Of a DNA stretch of 64,000 nt, positions 32,901 through 41,211 are shown one piece after another. Within the stretch, counting starts at the first letter, position 1, and each line of letters starts with the position of its first letter. Made by a program: the position numbers and the translations under genes. The notes under the pieces were generated by a model. It was not told the DNA's origin and did no database searches. It saw nothing but the letters and a program-made list of their open reading frames with translations. This DNA is from an uncultured Phascolarctobacterium sp. (GTDB lineage Bacteria; Bacillota; Negativicutes; Acidaminococcales; Acidaminococcaceae): the NCBI GenBank assembly GCA_900545535.1, contig UQZN01000002.1:108887-172886 (forward strand), in the 5' to 3' direction.

Positions 32901-35713
32901 TATGCCCCAACAATACTGGAAGCAGCTTCTATATTTGCAGTTCCGGTAAAGGTAACAGCCGTCGTACTATCAGCTTTAAACGATCCTTCACCTTCCCAAA
33001 TACCAGCTACCTGATCATAATATGCATTGCTTACGTTCCCGTGTGCCCTGATCTCAGTAACAGCAGAGTTAAACACAAACTCTGTATTTAAAGTACCACC
33101 ATTATCGCTGTGGCTGATTTTTAATCCGGCAGCTTTGCCTTCAGACGCACTGACATCGATTTTTACATTATCTCCATTAAATTCCAGCTTGTTAGAGCTC
33201 AGCCCGCCAGCCTGTTGCTTGCTATTGACCTGGATACCTGCCACATAATCTTTTGCGTCAGTAATTATTTCCGTAGTCTTGGCGTTAAAAAATAAATTAT
33301 TATGTTCTTCATTCTCCGAACCTGATTCCAAATAAACGGCAGCACTTCCATCTTCATTCTGAATAACGCCGAACTGGCGGCCCTGAGCCAGTAGTGTATT
33401 CTGTACACCGGCAGAAAGAATCTCCAATTGTCCACGCAGCGTGACCTGACCAGATGTCCTTGCCGTACTACCGTTCAGCACCAGATCACTTGAAAAATCA
33501 CTATTAGTAAGTTCAATTTCATTAAAATTTTTTATTGTTCCTACGTTCCCCTGATAATTACTGACCTTCAATTTAGAAAGGCCCGCTACAATATCTTTAC
33601 TTCCATTGATAGAACCTGTGACATTACCTGCAGTCAAATTGACAGTCGCAGCGTTAGTAATTTTGCTTTCAGCACTACTTCCGCTTGTATAGCCTCCCGC
33701 ATAGACGCTGCCGTTGACAGTGCCGCCGCTGATATTGACCACAGCATTCTGCACACTGCTGCTGCCGCCATCATAAGTACCAGCTCCAACTGCCGCACCG
33801 CCGCCATAAATATCACCGTTAACAATGCCGCCATTGATAGTCACATTAGAAGAAGCAACTGTACTGATGCCGCCGTCCGCTTCATTACCACTTCTTAAAG
33901 TAGCCGTACTGAGACCGCCGCCATAAACATCTCCATTTACAATACCATCATTAATAACAACATTAGCAGTATCTACGCTGGATAGGGCATGTTTATTCTC
34001 ATCAGTACCGCCTGTAGCGACACCGCCGCCAATGATCGCGCCTTTAAAGCCGGCATCTCCGATCTGGATGCTGGCTCCGGCATCTACGTACAAGGTACCG
34101 ACAGTGCCGCCGTTAACAATGATATTAGTCTTTTCTACACTGCCTTCAGCAATACGGACCGGCTTATCATAAGTTTTTTTCAGCACCTGCACCAGATCGC
34201 CGCCTACCAGACCTTTTACACTGGCACCGCTGACTATAACAGTGGTATCTTTACCTGTCGAAGAAATCTTATTGGCCTGATCCCCAGTCAACCGAACCTT
34301 GCTGCCGCCCAGGACAGCTTCTGTCAAAATACCGCCGGTAACAAAGATCGCAGTATTGCCGCTTTCTACCTTACTGATGTCATTAGTAGCAGAAGTATAG
34401 CCCATGATCTCACTGCCGCCAAAAACCATACCGCGTGAAGTGCCGTTCTTATACTCGATCAAAGTATCGCCAACAATACCCTGCACATTGGTCCCTCCGG
34501 GGAAGGCATAAACAGAGTTGCCGCCAAAAATATCTTCTGCACCCTTGCCATTACCGGCAATATCGATCACGATGTGCGTATTGCCCGTAGTAACCTTGCC
34601 GCCTTCTACGGCATAGCCACCCCCATATATGCAGTCGATTCCCGTATCGGCAGCTGTCAGTATCAGCGAGGTATTGCCGGTAACAGCTTCGCTGCCAGCA
34701 CCTACAGCGCTGCCGCCGCCATAAATTTTTTGGCCATTGATCTTACCGCCGGCTATCGTTACCTGCGTTGATCCTGCAATTGCGCTGCTGCCGGCATTTA
34801 CTGCCAGCCCGCCGCCGTAGACATTGCCGCTGACCGTACCGCCGGCTATCGTTATCTGCGCCTTACCAACATAAACACTGGCTGCTGAAGTCTGCGTTGA
34901 AGACGACATGGCCAACCCGCCTCCGGCGATCGCCGCGTCATTAAATTTTGCAACATTGGTATCTTTAATTTTATTTATCTGACCGGCATTGATAACTATA
35001 GCGGCCGTGCCCTCTACCCTGGCAGCAGCCCGAACATTTACGGAATTGTAGGTATAAGCGTAGCCGCCGCCAACCAGCCCGCCAAGCTCACCGCCACTGA
35101 CATGAATGGCAGTATTTCCGCCTACATCAGCCGTAGTATTCGTATCGCTGACGTTAGACTTCGCACTGCCGCCGCCAGCAACCAGCCCGCTGATAGAGCC
35201 GCCGTTAATGTTGATAACAGTATTGCCTGAAACCCTGCTGTTTGCAGCTGACGAATTAATATCTTTTTGCGATGCAGCCTTGCCGCCACCGGTAATGGCC
35301 CCTGCAGTGCCACTGAAATCTATCTGCGTGCCGGCAACAGTAAGCATGCCAGAGCCGATTCTGTCATAACTGCCGCCAATGATCTCATCATCACTGCTGA
35401 GTGTCCCGGCAAAAATCAGGTGTGTCTGCAGATTATTATTTGCAGTCTGCTGCAGCGCCTGCCCAGACAGGGACTTTACCTCAACTCCCTGACTCTCGCT
35501 GCAATTGATCTGACCGTCTTTATTCAGAAACTGTCCGGCGATAATGTCTCCGCCAAGATCTTCATTGATCGAAACTTCGCTGCCATCCGCTACATAGACT
35601 GTTTTAGCCCACACGTCCCCCCCGGATATACAAACGGACATTGTACCTGCCATAAGCAACGAAAGCATCACTTTCTGACTTAAAATTTTTTCCCTTTCCA
35701 CTTTCCCCGACAT
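29978..35713 (-). CDS. Giant autotransporter adhesin (type Va)
   Basis: 1911 residues. An extended signal region (VMLSLLMAGTMSVCISGGDV ending VWA) is followed by a very long passenger with repeated GGxVxGxVYGGG strands, a beta-helix pattern rich in N, G, S and T. The last 280 or so residues are the autotransporter barrel (SGNIWAQYLHNKDKVNDLGG onwards) ending SKWFVNVQYSF with the C-terminal F. Only one cysteine pair is seen in the passenger. It is a surface-displayed adhesin or biofilm factor by family. Expression is controlled by the c-di-GMP-I riboswitch and terminator about 50-200 bp upstream, which supports an adhesion role. Confidence 0.9.
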   Translation of the reverse strand: MSGKVEREKILSQKVMLSLLMAGTMSVCISGGDVWAKTVYVADGSEVSINEDLGGDIIAGQFLNKDGQINCSESQGVEVKSLSGQALQQTANNNLQTHLIFAGTLSSDDEIIGGSYDRIGSGMLTVAGTQIDFSGTAGAITGGGKAASQKDINSSAANSRVSGNTVININGGSISGLVAGGGSAKSNVSDTNTTADVGGNTAIHVSGGELGGLVGGGYAYTYNSVNVRAAARVEGTAAIVINAGQINKIKDTNVAKFNDAAIAGGGLAMSSSTQTSAASVYVGKAQITIAGGTVSGNVYGGGLAVNAGSSAIAGSTQVTIAGGKINGQKIYGGGSAVGAGSEAVTGNTSLILTAADTGIDCIYGGGYAVEGGKVTTGNTHIVIDIAGNGKGAEDIFGGNSVYAFPGGTNVQGIVGDTLIEYKNGTSRGMVFGGSEIMGYTSATNDISKVESGNTAIFVTGGILTEAVLGGSKVRLTGDQANKISSTGKDTTVIVSGASVKGLVGGDLVQVLKKTYDKPVRIAEGSVEKTNIIVNGGTVGTLYVDAGASIQIGDAGFKGAIIGGGVATGGTDENKHALSSVDTANVVINDGIVNGDVYGGGLSTATLRSGNEADGGISTVASSNVTINGGIVNGDIYGGGAAVGAGTYDGGSSSVQNAVVNISGGTVNGSVYAGGYTSGSSAESKITNAATVNLTAGNVTGSINGSKDIVAGLSKLKVSNYQGNVGTIKNFNEIELTNSDFSSDLVLNGSTARTSGQVTLRGQLEILSAGVQNTLLAQGRQFGVIQNEDGSAAVYLESGSENEEHNNLFFNAKTTEIITDAKDYVAGIQVNSKQQAGGLSSNKLEFNGDNVKIDVSASEGKAAGLKISHSDNGGTLNTEFVFNSAVTEIRAHGNVSNAYYDQVAGIWEGEGSFKADSTTAVTFTGTANIEAASSIVGAYGVYLNGDGGTSTIDFQGDTNIQAYNGQTLGTAVYVDGEKRSVKLGSAGKLVDLTGDVIAKNSGEVILRGNRNVITGTLKSDSGKIILQGDSYDIDKFVTTNGGKIIVSSGTLNIDNIITSDLKDDNSLIVSGKGVLQATSGTVFAGDSIKDAIKNKIEFNSGKLMISDATYTLQQSTGYSKALKQAAEQDNGNTMLVLTGTLVDGTGNAVTEAKADDLADTGVIHSAVTGQVADNGAVAVGNKDFGVKDLALGTGNNSVTISGDGTSGALTLVGSSSAGTELVKTSSAAADVKVEIKDGATLNLGVAGSDSGGKLTGSVNISDANSKINVDAGTFEITKVEASLGTVAINSGAVLKTDKMEVGTAVANINGAAEVKELKAAAGSAINVGTGDSAGSLVAGNAELHGAAVVLDPVWQGNDTIGQASKAALTFINNSVDGLMTVGRNSVLSLGTDDTAKAETAFSETGLTWGENGVSAALYIDRAQQLAASGGLYIDGNKDAAAAEANKANFAAGSLLIVNGAGIGTSGAAALTGSADSKLTVADGARLYLTSTNAGTYVITDNFTNSSSITGWSADAAKAEVSVNKLSEIEKVEQDAANGKYTVTVKQKDVQKTYDGISLPHILQAMDQSKTEYAGIKYLTELANDTGLSPSEFVAAVNDFARGAESSGTSRSSALAAAEIGNAVQEHLSFANLGGEIPAGLGRGEDQAESGNIWAQYLHNKDKVNDLGGVSYDAQYNGVVIGGDFAPRGKYSSGVAFSYGSGSSTGSASKNEFDFWGLSYYGSVRNADTNLIFDAGYSKTSSEFKGVVKAEPSAQVFTLGIKGEQSYDGGHGTRFVPYAGLRYLHIDADAYTGTIGGSAAARYSPDKADVWLLPLGINISHVSSGADGWLLRPSIDLAYVWALGDRDNLMSVTVPGVDAGDRVGYELMEKGFFAGRLGLEAAKDDWSYGVSYSYQKGSAAQSSKWFVNVQYSF

Positions 35714-35761
35714 GCTGCCGCACCTTCTTTGTCTTTGTTATATCCCCTGAACTTATCGCAT

Positions 35762-35793
35762 AAATAAAAATACCCGACCGTATAACGGTCAGG
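35762..35793 (-). terminator. Expression-platform terminator of the c-di-GMP riboswitch
   Basis: CCTGACCG-TTATA-CGGTCGGG followed by a T-rich run, between aptamer and the autotransporter start. Confidence 0.85.
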
Positions 35794-35835
35794 CATCAAC
35801 ATTGTCCAAAACAGAGAAATACCCCTGATTAATGA

Positions 35836-35915
35836 GCAACTGGCTGTCATTTCGTTATACGAAGTAGACCCTATAGCTTTGCGTCACTGCCTTTCGACAG
35901 CTTTGCCATTTTTGC
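35836..35915 (-). ncRNA. Cyclic di-GMP-I (GEMM) riboswitch aptamer
   Basis: Minus strand. The aptamer begins GCAAAAATGGCAAAGCTG, then TCGAAAGGCAGTGACGCAAA (GAAA tetraloop and the conserved GACGCAAAGC), then the second hairpin CTTCGTATAACGAAAT, and ends GACAGCCAGTTGC. The closing helix pairs GCAA/TTGC and TGGC/GCCA. These are the GEMM-I landmarks. It regulates the autotransporter downstream. Confidence 0.95.
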
Positions 35916-35943
35916 ATTAATTAATATTCTTTTATTTATTAAA

Positions 35944-35972
35944 AGAATACCATAAATTTTATATATTAACAA
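35944..35972 (-). promoter_or_regulatory. Probable promoter of the riboswitch-autotransporter transcript
   Basis: TTGTTA (35972-35967), 17 bp, TATTCT (35949-35944) on the minus strand, about 30 bp ahead of the aptamer. Confidence 0.5.
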
Positions 35973-36030
35973 GTTTATTTATTTACATTCTGAAATATTT
36001 TATATACAAATAAAAATAAATCTCTGCTGA

Positions 36031-36063
36031 GCAAAAAAGCTCCGCCTGAAAGGCGGAGCTTTA
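36031..36063 (-). terminator. Terminator after the DUF898 gene
   Basis: AAGCTCCGCCT/AGGCGGAGCTT with GAA-type loop and T6 on the minus strand. Confidence 0.85.
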
Positions 36064-36100
36064 GCTGATAACTGTTATTCAGTTTAATTATCTGTTGGCG

Positions 36101-36409
36101 TCAATCATCAAAAACCGTATTGCGGGTCTCCCAGCGTTTGAACTGGCAATAGCCCCAGGGCGCATAGATGCCAAAGGTTATAGCCGTCAGGATCATGATG
36201 ACCAGCCACTGGAAAAAGAAGCCCAGCCCGGTGCCGTCAAAACGCAGCCGTCTGCCTTCAACGTAGGTATTAGCACAGATCCAGCGCTGCTGCGCCGAGT
36301 AGGCCCACGGGAAAAACAGGCCCAGAGTCACAATAGAAACGACAGTCGTCCAGATCAGCAGCCATAAATAGCCCAGCCCGGAACCGACAAAAACAAACGG
36401 TTTATTCAC
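36101..36409 (-). CDS. DUF898 (YjgN-like) membrane protein
   Basis: 102 residues with two long membrane segments (YLWLLIWTTVVSIVTLGLFF and FFFQWLVIMILTAITFGIYA), each followed by the family's aromatic basic motif: PWAYSAQQRWICANTYVEGR and PWGYCQFKRWETRNT. A single repeat pair, much shorter than the E. coli YjgN type. Function unknown. It follows gatB's region but has its own terminator. Confidence 0.75.
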   Translation of the reverse strand: MNKPFVFVGSGLGYLWLLIWTTVVSIVTLGLFFPWAYSAQQRWICANTYVEGRRLRFDGTGLGFFFQWLVIMILTAITFGIYAPWGYCQFKRWETRNTVFDD

Positions 36410-36451
36410 TACGGCACCTCCATTTTACAAACTTTAAAATCAGCAGTCAGA

Positions 36452-37894
36452 TTACTGCATTTTCTCTACTAATAATTTATTGACCATACCCGGATTGGCT
36501 TTACCGCGGGATTTTTTCATGACCTGACCGACGAGGAAGCCGATAGCGCGGTCCTTACCGGCTTTAAAGTCGGCGACAGACTGCGGGTTTTCAGCCAGCA
36601 CTTCGTCGACGATAGCGGCAATAGCGCCTTCGTCGCTGACCTGCTCCAGTCCCAGCTCTTTAACGAGGACCTTCGGCGATTTATCAGCTTTGAGCATTTC
36701 GGCAAAAACTTTTTTCGCCAGTTTACTGGACAGGACGCCGCCTTTGATCAAAGCGACCATTTCGCCCAGATTTTCCGGTTTGATCGGGAAAACGTCGATC
36801 TCGATGCCTTCGTTGTTGAGGTAAGCAGAAACGTCGCCCAGCAGCCAGTTGGACACGCCTTTGTCGTCGCCGGCATTTTTGCAGGCAGCGTCAAAGTAAT
36901 CAGCCATAGCTTTCGTAGCCACGATCAGGCCGGCGTCGTAAGCAGGCAGCCCGTGTTCGGTCATCAACCGCTGCTGGCGCTGTGCCGGCAGCTCCGGCAG
37001 TTCCTTCTGTACCCGTTCGATCCAGGCATCATCGATCTCTACCGGCACCAGATCCGGTTCCGGGAAATAACGGTAATCATGGGCTTCTTCCTTGCTGCGC
37101 ATGGATAAGGTCATGCCCTGGGCGTCGTCCCAGGTGCGGGTCTCCTGCACTACATGGCCGCCGCTCTCGATCAGGTCGATCTGACGCTCGACTTCATATT
37201 CGATAGCGCGCACCAGGGCGCGGAACGAATTGAGGTTTTTGATCTCGGCGCGGGTACCGAATTCAGTAGCGCCTTCCGGCATTACAGAAATATTAGCGTC
37301 GCAGCGCAGGCTGCCTTCCTGCATTTTGCAGTCGCAGACGTCGGTATATTCCAGGATCGCTTTTAACTGTTCCAGATAAGCGCGGGCTTCTTCCGAGCTG
37401 CGCATATCCGGCTCGGAAACGATCTCGATCAGAGGTACGCCGGCACGGTTGTAATCGACTGCCGAGGAATCGGAAGTGCTGATGGTAGCGCCGCTGTGGT
37501 TCAGCTTGCCTGCGTCTTCTTCCATATGGATGCGGGTAACGCCGATGCGTTTTTTCTCGCCTTCCACTTCGATGTCGATATGGCCGCCCAGACAGATCGG
37601 CTGGTCGAATTGTGAGATCTGGTAGTTTTTGGCCAGATCGGGATAGAAATAGTTTTTACGGTCGAATTTATTGAATTTCTGGATCTCGCAGTTCAGCGCC
37701 AAACCGGCACGGATAGCAAATTCCACGACCTGTTTATTGAGCACGGGCAAAGCGCCGGGCATGCCCAGGCAGACCGGGCAGACATGGGTATTGGGCTCGC
37801 CGCCGAATTCTGTGGAGCAGGAGCAGAATGCTTTGGAATGTGTTTTCAGCTCGGCGTGGACTTCCAGGCCGATAACAGTAGTATAGTTTCTCAT
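36452..37894 (-). CDS. gatB: Asp/Glu-tRNA amidotransferase subunit B
   Basis: 480 residues. The start YTTVIGLEVHAELKTHSKAF is canonical. The zinc-type cysteines (FCSCSTEF and HVCPVCLGMPG), the kinase-like part (YNRAGVPLIEIVSEPDMRSS) and the C-terminal GatB/YqeY helical domain are all present. GatB phosphorylates mischarged Glu-tRNAGln or Asp-tRNAAsn and receives ammonia from GatA. The ATG of gatB shares base 37894 with the end of gatA, so the genes are coupled in the order C-A-B. Confidence 0.97.
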   Translation of the reverse strand: MRNYTTVIGLEVHAELKTHSKAFCSCSTEFGGEPNTHVCPVCLGMPGALPVLNKQVVEFAIRAGLALNCEIQKFNKFDRKNYFYPDLAKNYQISQFDQPICLGGHIDIEVEGEKKRIGVTRIHMEEDAGKLNHSGATISTSDSSAVDYNRAGVPLIEIVSEPDMRSSEEARAYLEQLKAILEYTDVCDCKMQEGSLRCDANISVMPEGATEFGTRAEIKNLNSFRALVRAIEYEVERQIDLIESGGHVVQETRTWDDAQGMTLSMRSKEEAHDYRYFPEPDLVPVEIDDAWIERVQKELPELPAQRQQRLMTEHGLPAYDAGLIVATKAMADYFDAACKNAGDDKGVSNWLLGDVSAYLNNEGIEIDVFPIKPENLGEMVALIKGGVLSSKLAKKVFAEMLKADKSPKVLVKELGLEQVSDEGAIAAIVDEVLAENPQSVADFKAGKDRAIGFLVGQVMKKSRGKANPGMVNKLLVEKMQ

Positions 37895-39360
37895 TATTTG
37901 TTACCTCCTAACGGTGCCAGTACCTTATGGTAGTCGTTGGCTTGTTCAAAGGTATAAGCTGCGCGCAGCACGGTTTCCTCATCCAGGGGCTTGCCGATCA
38001 GCTGCATGCCGACAGGCATACCGTCAGCAAAGCCGCAGGGCACGGAAATACCCGGCAGGCCGGCCATGTTGACCGGGATCGTGTAAACGTCGAGCATATA
38101 GATGGAAAGCGGGTCCATTTTGCCGTCGATAGGATAAGCAACGACCGGCGAAGTCGGAGCCAGGATCACGTCGCATTTGGCAAAAGCGCTGTCAAAGTCG
38201 CGGCGGATCAGGGTACGGACCTGCATGGCTTTTTTGTAATAAGCGTCGTAGTAACCGCTGCTCAAAACATAGGTGCCCAGCATGATGCGGCGTTTGACTT
38301 CGGGACCGAAGCCTTCGGTACGGCTGAGCGTGGTCATTTCCGGCGCGCTGGTGGCGTTGGCGGCACGGAAGCCGTAACGGACGCCGTCGTAACGGGCCAG
38401 GTTGGCAGAAGCCTCTGCCGGGGCAATGATATAGTAAGTGATAACGGCATATTCGGTATGGGGCAGAGAGATCTCGACGATCTCGGCGCCCATGGCTTCA
38501 TACTGCGCGATCGCTTTTTTCAGCTCGGCATGGACTTTGGGGTCCAGACCTTCGCCATAATATTCTTTCGGCAGGCCGATACGCAGGCCTTTCACGTCCT
38601 GACGCAGGGCTTTAGTAAAATCAGGCACTTCCACGGGCAGCGAGGTAGAATCGTGTTCGTCCTTGCCGCAGATGGTGTTGAGCACGGTAGCGGCGTCGGT
38701 AACGTCGCGGGTGATCGGCCCGATCTGGTCGAGGGACGAGGCGAAAGCCACGCAGCCATAACGGGACACACGGCCATAAGTCGGTTTGATGCCGACGCAG
38801 CCGTTAAAGGAAGCCGGCTGACGAATGGAGCCGCCGGTATCGGAGCCCAGCGTCCAGATAGCTTCGCCCGCCGCGATGGCAGCGGCACTGCCGCCGGAGG
38901 AACCGCCAGGTACACGGTCCAGGTTCCAGGGATTATGGGTAGCCTGGAAGTAAGACGATTCGGTGGTGGAGCCCATGGCAAATTCGTCCATATTGGTTTT
39001 GCCGAGGAAAATAGTTTCTTCGGCACGCAGTTTTTTGATAACGTGCGCGTCATAGATCGGCACAACGTTAGAGAGCATTTTGGATGAGCAGGTCGTCAAA
39101 AGGCCTTTGGTGCAGATATTATCTTTGATCGCGCCGGGGATACCTGCCAGCGGGGCGATCTTCTCGCCGCCGGCGATCATGGCGTCGACTTTGGCAGCCT
39201 GTGCCAAAGCATTTTCCTTATCCAGCGTCACATAGGCCCTGACCTGGTCCTCGACGGCGTCGATGCGCTCGTACAGGGCGTTCGTCAGTTCCACGGAGCT
39301 GATTTCTTTCTTGACAAGTTTATCGTGCAATTCATGAGCAGTGCTCTTGTAAAGATCCAC
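37894..39360 (-). CDS. gatA: Asp/Glu-tRNA amidotransferase subunit A
   Basis: 488 residues. Amidase signature with the Ser-cisSer-Lys triad: lysine in GIPGAIKDNICTKG, cis-Ser and Ser in GGSSGGSAAAIAAGEA and SDTGGSIRQPASFNG. It releases ammonia from glutamine for GatB. A full-length family member, with the terminal helix and LAPLGGNK end. It follows gatC by 17 bp. Confidence 0.97.
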   Translation of the reverse strand: MDLYKSTAHELHDKLVKKEISSVELTNALYERIDAVEDQVRAYVTLDKENALAQAAKVDAMIAGGEKIAPLAGIPGAIKDNICTKGLLTTCSSKMLSNVVPIYDAHVIKKLRAEETIFLGKTNMDEFAMGSTTESSYFQATHNPWNLDRVPGGSSGGSAAAIAAGEAIWTLGSDTGGSIRQPASFNGCVGIKPTYGRVSRYGCVAFASSLDQIGPITRDVTDAATVLNTICGKDEHDSTSLPVEVPDFTKALRQDVKGLRIGLPKEYYGEGLDPKVHAELKKAIAQYEAMGAEIVEISLPHTEYAVITYYIIAPAEASANLARYDGVRYGFRAANATSAPEMTTLSRTEGFGPEVKRRIMLGTYVLSSGYYDAYYKKAMQVRTLIRRDFDSAFAKCDVILAPTSPVVAYPIDGKMDPLSIYMLDVYTIPVNMAGLPGISVPCGFADGMPVGMQLIGKPLDEETVLRAAYTFEQANDYHKVLAPLGGNK

Positions 39361-39377
39361 AGTAGTTCCTCCCTCTC

Positions 39378-39665
39378 TTATTCGATGACGCGGGGCACTT
39401 TAAAGCCGCCGTTATGGACTGCCGGAGCATTTTTCAGCGCTTCTTCCTGAGTAACGCCGGGCAGAGCTACGTCCTCGCGGAACGCATTGCTGATCGGCAG
39501 CACGTACGGAGTCGGCTCGATGCCTGCGGTATCAAGCTGCTGCAGAATATCGGCATAATTGAGGATCTGGTTGAACTGTTCCGTGAATTTTTCCATTTCA
39601 CCTTCAGGAATAGTCAAACGGGAAAGCTGGGCGATGTATTCTACATCTTTGGTCGTGACCTTCAT
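39378..39665 (-). CDS. gatC: Asp/Glu-tRNA amidotransferase subunit C
   Basis: 95 residues. The start VTTKDVEYIAQLSRLTIPEG and the end AVHNGGFKVPRVIE are diagnostic. GatC wraps GatA and stabilises the complex. First gene of the gatCAB operon; ribosome site GGAAGGTG. Confidence 0.95.
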   Translation of the reverse strand: MKVTTKDVEYIAQLSRLTIPEGEMEKFTEQFNQILNYADILQQLDTAGIEPTPYVLPISNAFREDVALPGVTQEEALKNAPAVHNGGFKVPRVIE

Positions 39666-39790
39666 TTTTTCACCTTCCTATGATAAATGTTCTTCATTAT
39701 ATGCAGTAAATCGGATATATTATATCACAAAATATCCCATACTTCTATAATATCCATTCGATCCGGCTTTGTTTCGGTGACTGATGCGGC

Positions 39791-39830
39791 AAAAAAATAA
39801 ACCTGCCTTCAAAGGCAGGTTTATTTTTGT
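39791..39830. terminator. Strong hairpin with T runs after the lipoprotein gene
   Basis: AAATAAACCTGCCTT pairs with AAGGCAGGTTTATTT, ideal in both directions. Confidence 0.85.
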
Positions 39831-40406
39831 TTATTTAATTCTGAAATTGGTAACCTGGCCGGTCTGGATATCGCCGGTCACATATGCGTCTTTCCGCTCC
39901 CCTTTGACGGTGGCCGAGAAAGTAAGCTGCTGCTTTCTGACATTGAGATCGATCATGATGCTGCCGCCCAGTGAAGCCTTGTCGATACCTTTTTCTTTCG
40001 CCATTTTTTCTGTTTCCGCAATGAAAACAGGCAGCGCCGACCAGTTCACATCGTCGATATTGAATAAATTATCTGCCAGCTTGCCGTTGCCGCGCAATTT
40101 GACGATTTTGGGTCCCTGCCAGCCTGTATTAGGCGTCCAGACAAAATTATCGACGTTTTCTTTATTTTTGGGATCCTGCCGGGAAAAATTGATAAAATCC
40201 GGACCGAAATGCATATTCTGGAAAACCATGAGCGGCGCGCCGCCGCCTTTAGTCTTGATTTCTGCAACGGCCTTATTGATCGCCGCCTGATCGTGAAAAA
40301 GATCGCCATAACCCTTACTGGTGATACTGCCGCCGCTGCCGCCACAACCTGCCAGCATCAAAGCGCATACCATGACCATCACTATTGCCCACACACTTTT
40401 CTTCAC
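39831..40406 (-). CDS. Lipoprotein of unknown function
   Basis: About 191 residues. N-terminal VKKSVWAIVMVMVCALMLAG followed by CGGSGG: the lipobox LMLAGC is clear, so the protein is anchored at a membrane face. The body is hydrophilic and soluble (GYGDLFHDQAAINKAVAEIK, FVWTPNTGWQGPKIVKLRGN) and was not recognised. The start is GTG 40406 behind AAGGAGTGTTTTATA; the frame is open 12 codons upstream without a site. Confidence 0.75.
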   Translation of the reverse strand: MKKSVWAIVMVMVCALMLAGCGGSGGSITSKGYGDLFHDQAAINKAVAEIKTKGGGAPLMVFQNMHFGPDFINFSRQDPKNKENVDNFVWTPNTGWQGPKIVKLRGNGKLADNLFNIDDVNWSALPVFIAETEKMAKEKGIDKASLGGSIMIDLNVRKQQLTFSATVKGERKDAYVTGDIQTGQVTNFRIK

Positions 40407-40623
40407 TATAAAACACTCCTTAAAAAACAATTTTACTAGCATACAGTTTAAATTATTTCTTTTGTGCTGTCAACAGAAGCCCTGCAAATATTTTGGCCGC
40501 CGTAAACTTACCACAGTAAAATACCGGTACGGTATTTTACTTGCTGCCGGTTTCTACTTACAGAAATTTACAGCATTGACACAAAAAAACGATTATAATA
40601 AAGGCAAAAGGAGTGTGAGCATT

Positions 40624-41124
40624 ATGCAAAATATCAACGCTTTCGACCATGCGGAAACTATTTTAAAGGTTTTGGCGAAGGGTGCGTTCCTCACTACTGC
40701 CGCAGACGGCAAACAAAATACCATGACGATCGGCTGGGGTGCGCTGGGCAACATCTGGGGCCGCTCTGTTTTTACAGTTATGGTACGCCATTCCCGCTAT
40801 ACCCACGAGCTGATCGAGGCCCACGATGAATTTACCGTCAGCCTGCCGCTGACCGCGGCTTTCAGCAAAGCACTGGGCCTGTGCGGCACTAAATCTGGGC
40901 GCGACCTGGATAAATTCGCAGCGGCGGAATTGGTAGCCGTACCAGGTCAAGTCGTCAAAGTGCCTGTGATCAAAGGCGCCGGCCTGCAGCTGGAATGCCG
41001 CATCGTAGAAAAACGTGAAATGGCCCCGGAAAATTTTGACAAAGACTTAGCTGAAAAATGGTATGCCGATAAAGACTGGCACACCTATTACACCGGCGAG
41101 ATCGTAGCCGCTTATCTGGACTGA
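40624..41124 (+). CDS. Flavin reductase-like FMN-binding protein
   Basis: 166 residues. LTTAADGKQNTMTIGWGALG and TVMVRHSRYTHELIEAHDEF are typical of the flavin reductase-like split barrel that binds FMN; the C-terminal part has the common GAGLQLECRIVEKREM. Small stand-alone members are anaerobic flavoproteins or nitro/flavin reductases of loose specificity. The start ATG 40624 follows AAGGAGTGTGAGC. Divergent from the lipoprotein gene, with a TATAAT box at about 40592. Confidence 0.8.
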   Translation: MQNINAFDHAETILKVLAKGAFLTTAADGKQNTMTIGWGALGNIWGRSVFTVMVRHSRYTHELIEAHDEFTVSLPLTAAFSKALGLCGTKSGRDLDKFAAAELVAVPGQVVKVPVIKGAGLQLECRIVEKREMAPENFDKDLAEKWYADKDWHTYYTGEIVAAYLD

Positions 41125-41160
41125 GCCTCGAAAAAACTGTCAACTGCATAAAAATATCAA

Positions 41161-41197
41161 ACGCCGGCATAACTTTAGTTATGCCGGCGTTGCTTTT
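41161..41197. terminator. Bidirectional terminator between flavin reductase gene and ligA
   Basis: ACGCCGGCATAACT/AGTTATGCCGGCGT with a T run. Confidence 0.85.
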
Positions 41198-41211
41198 AGG
41201 TTTTAGTATTT

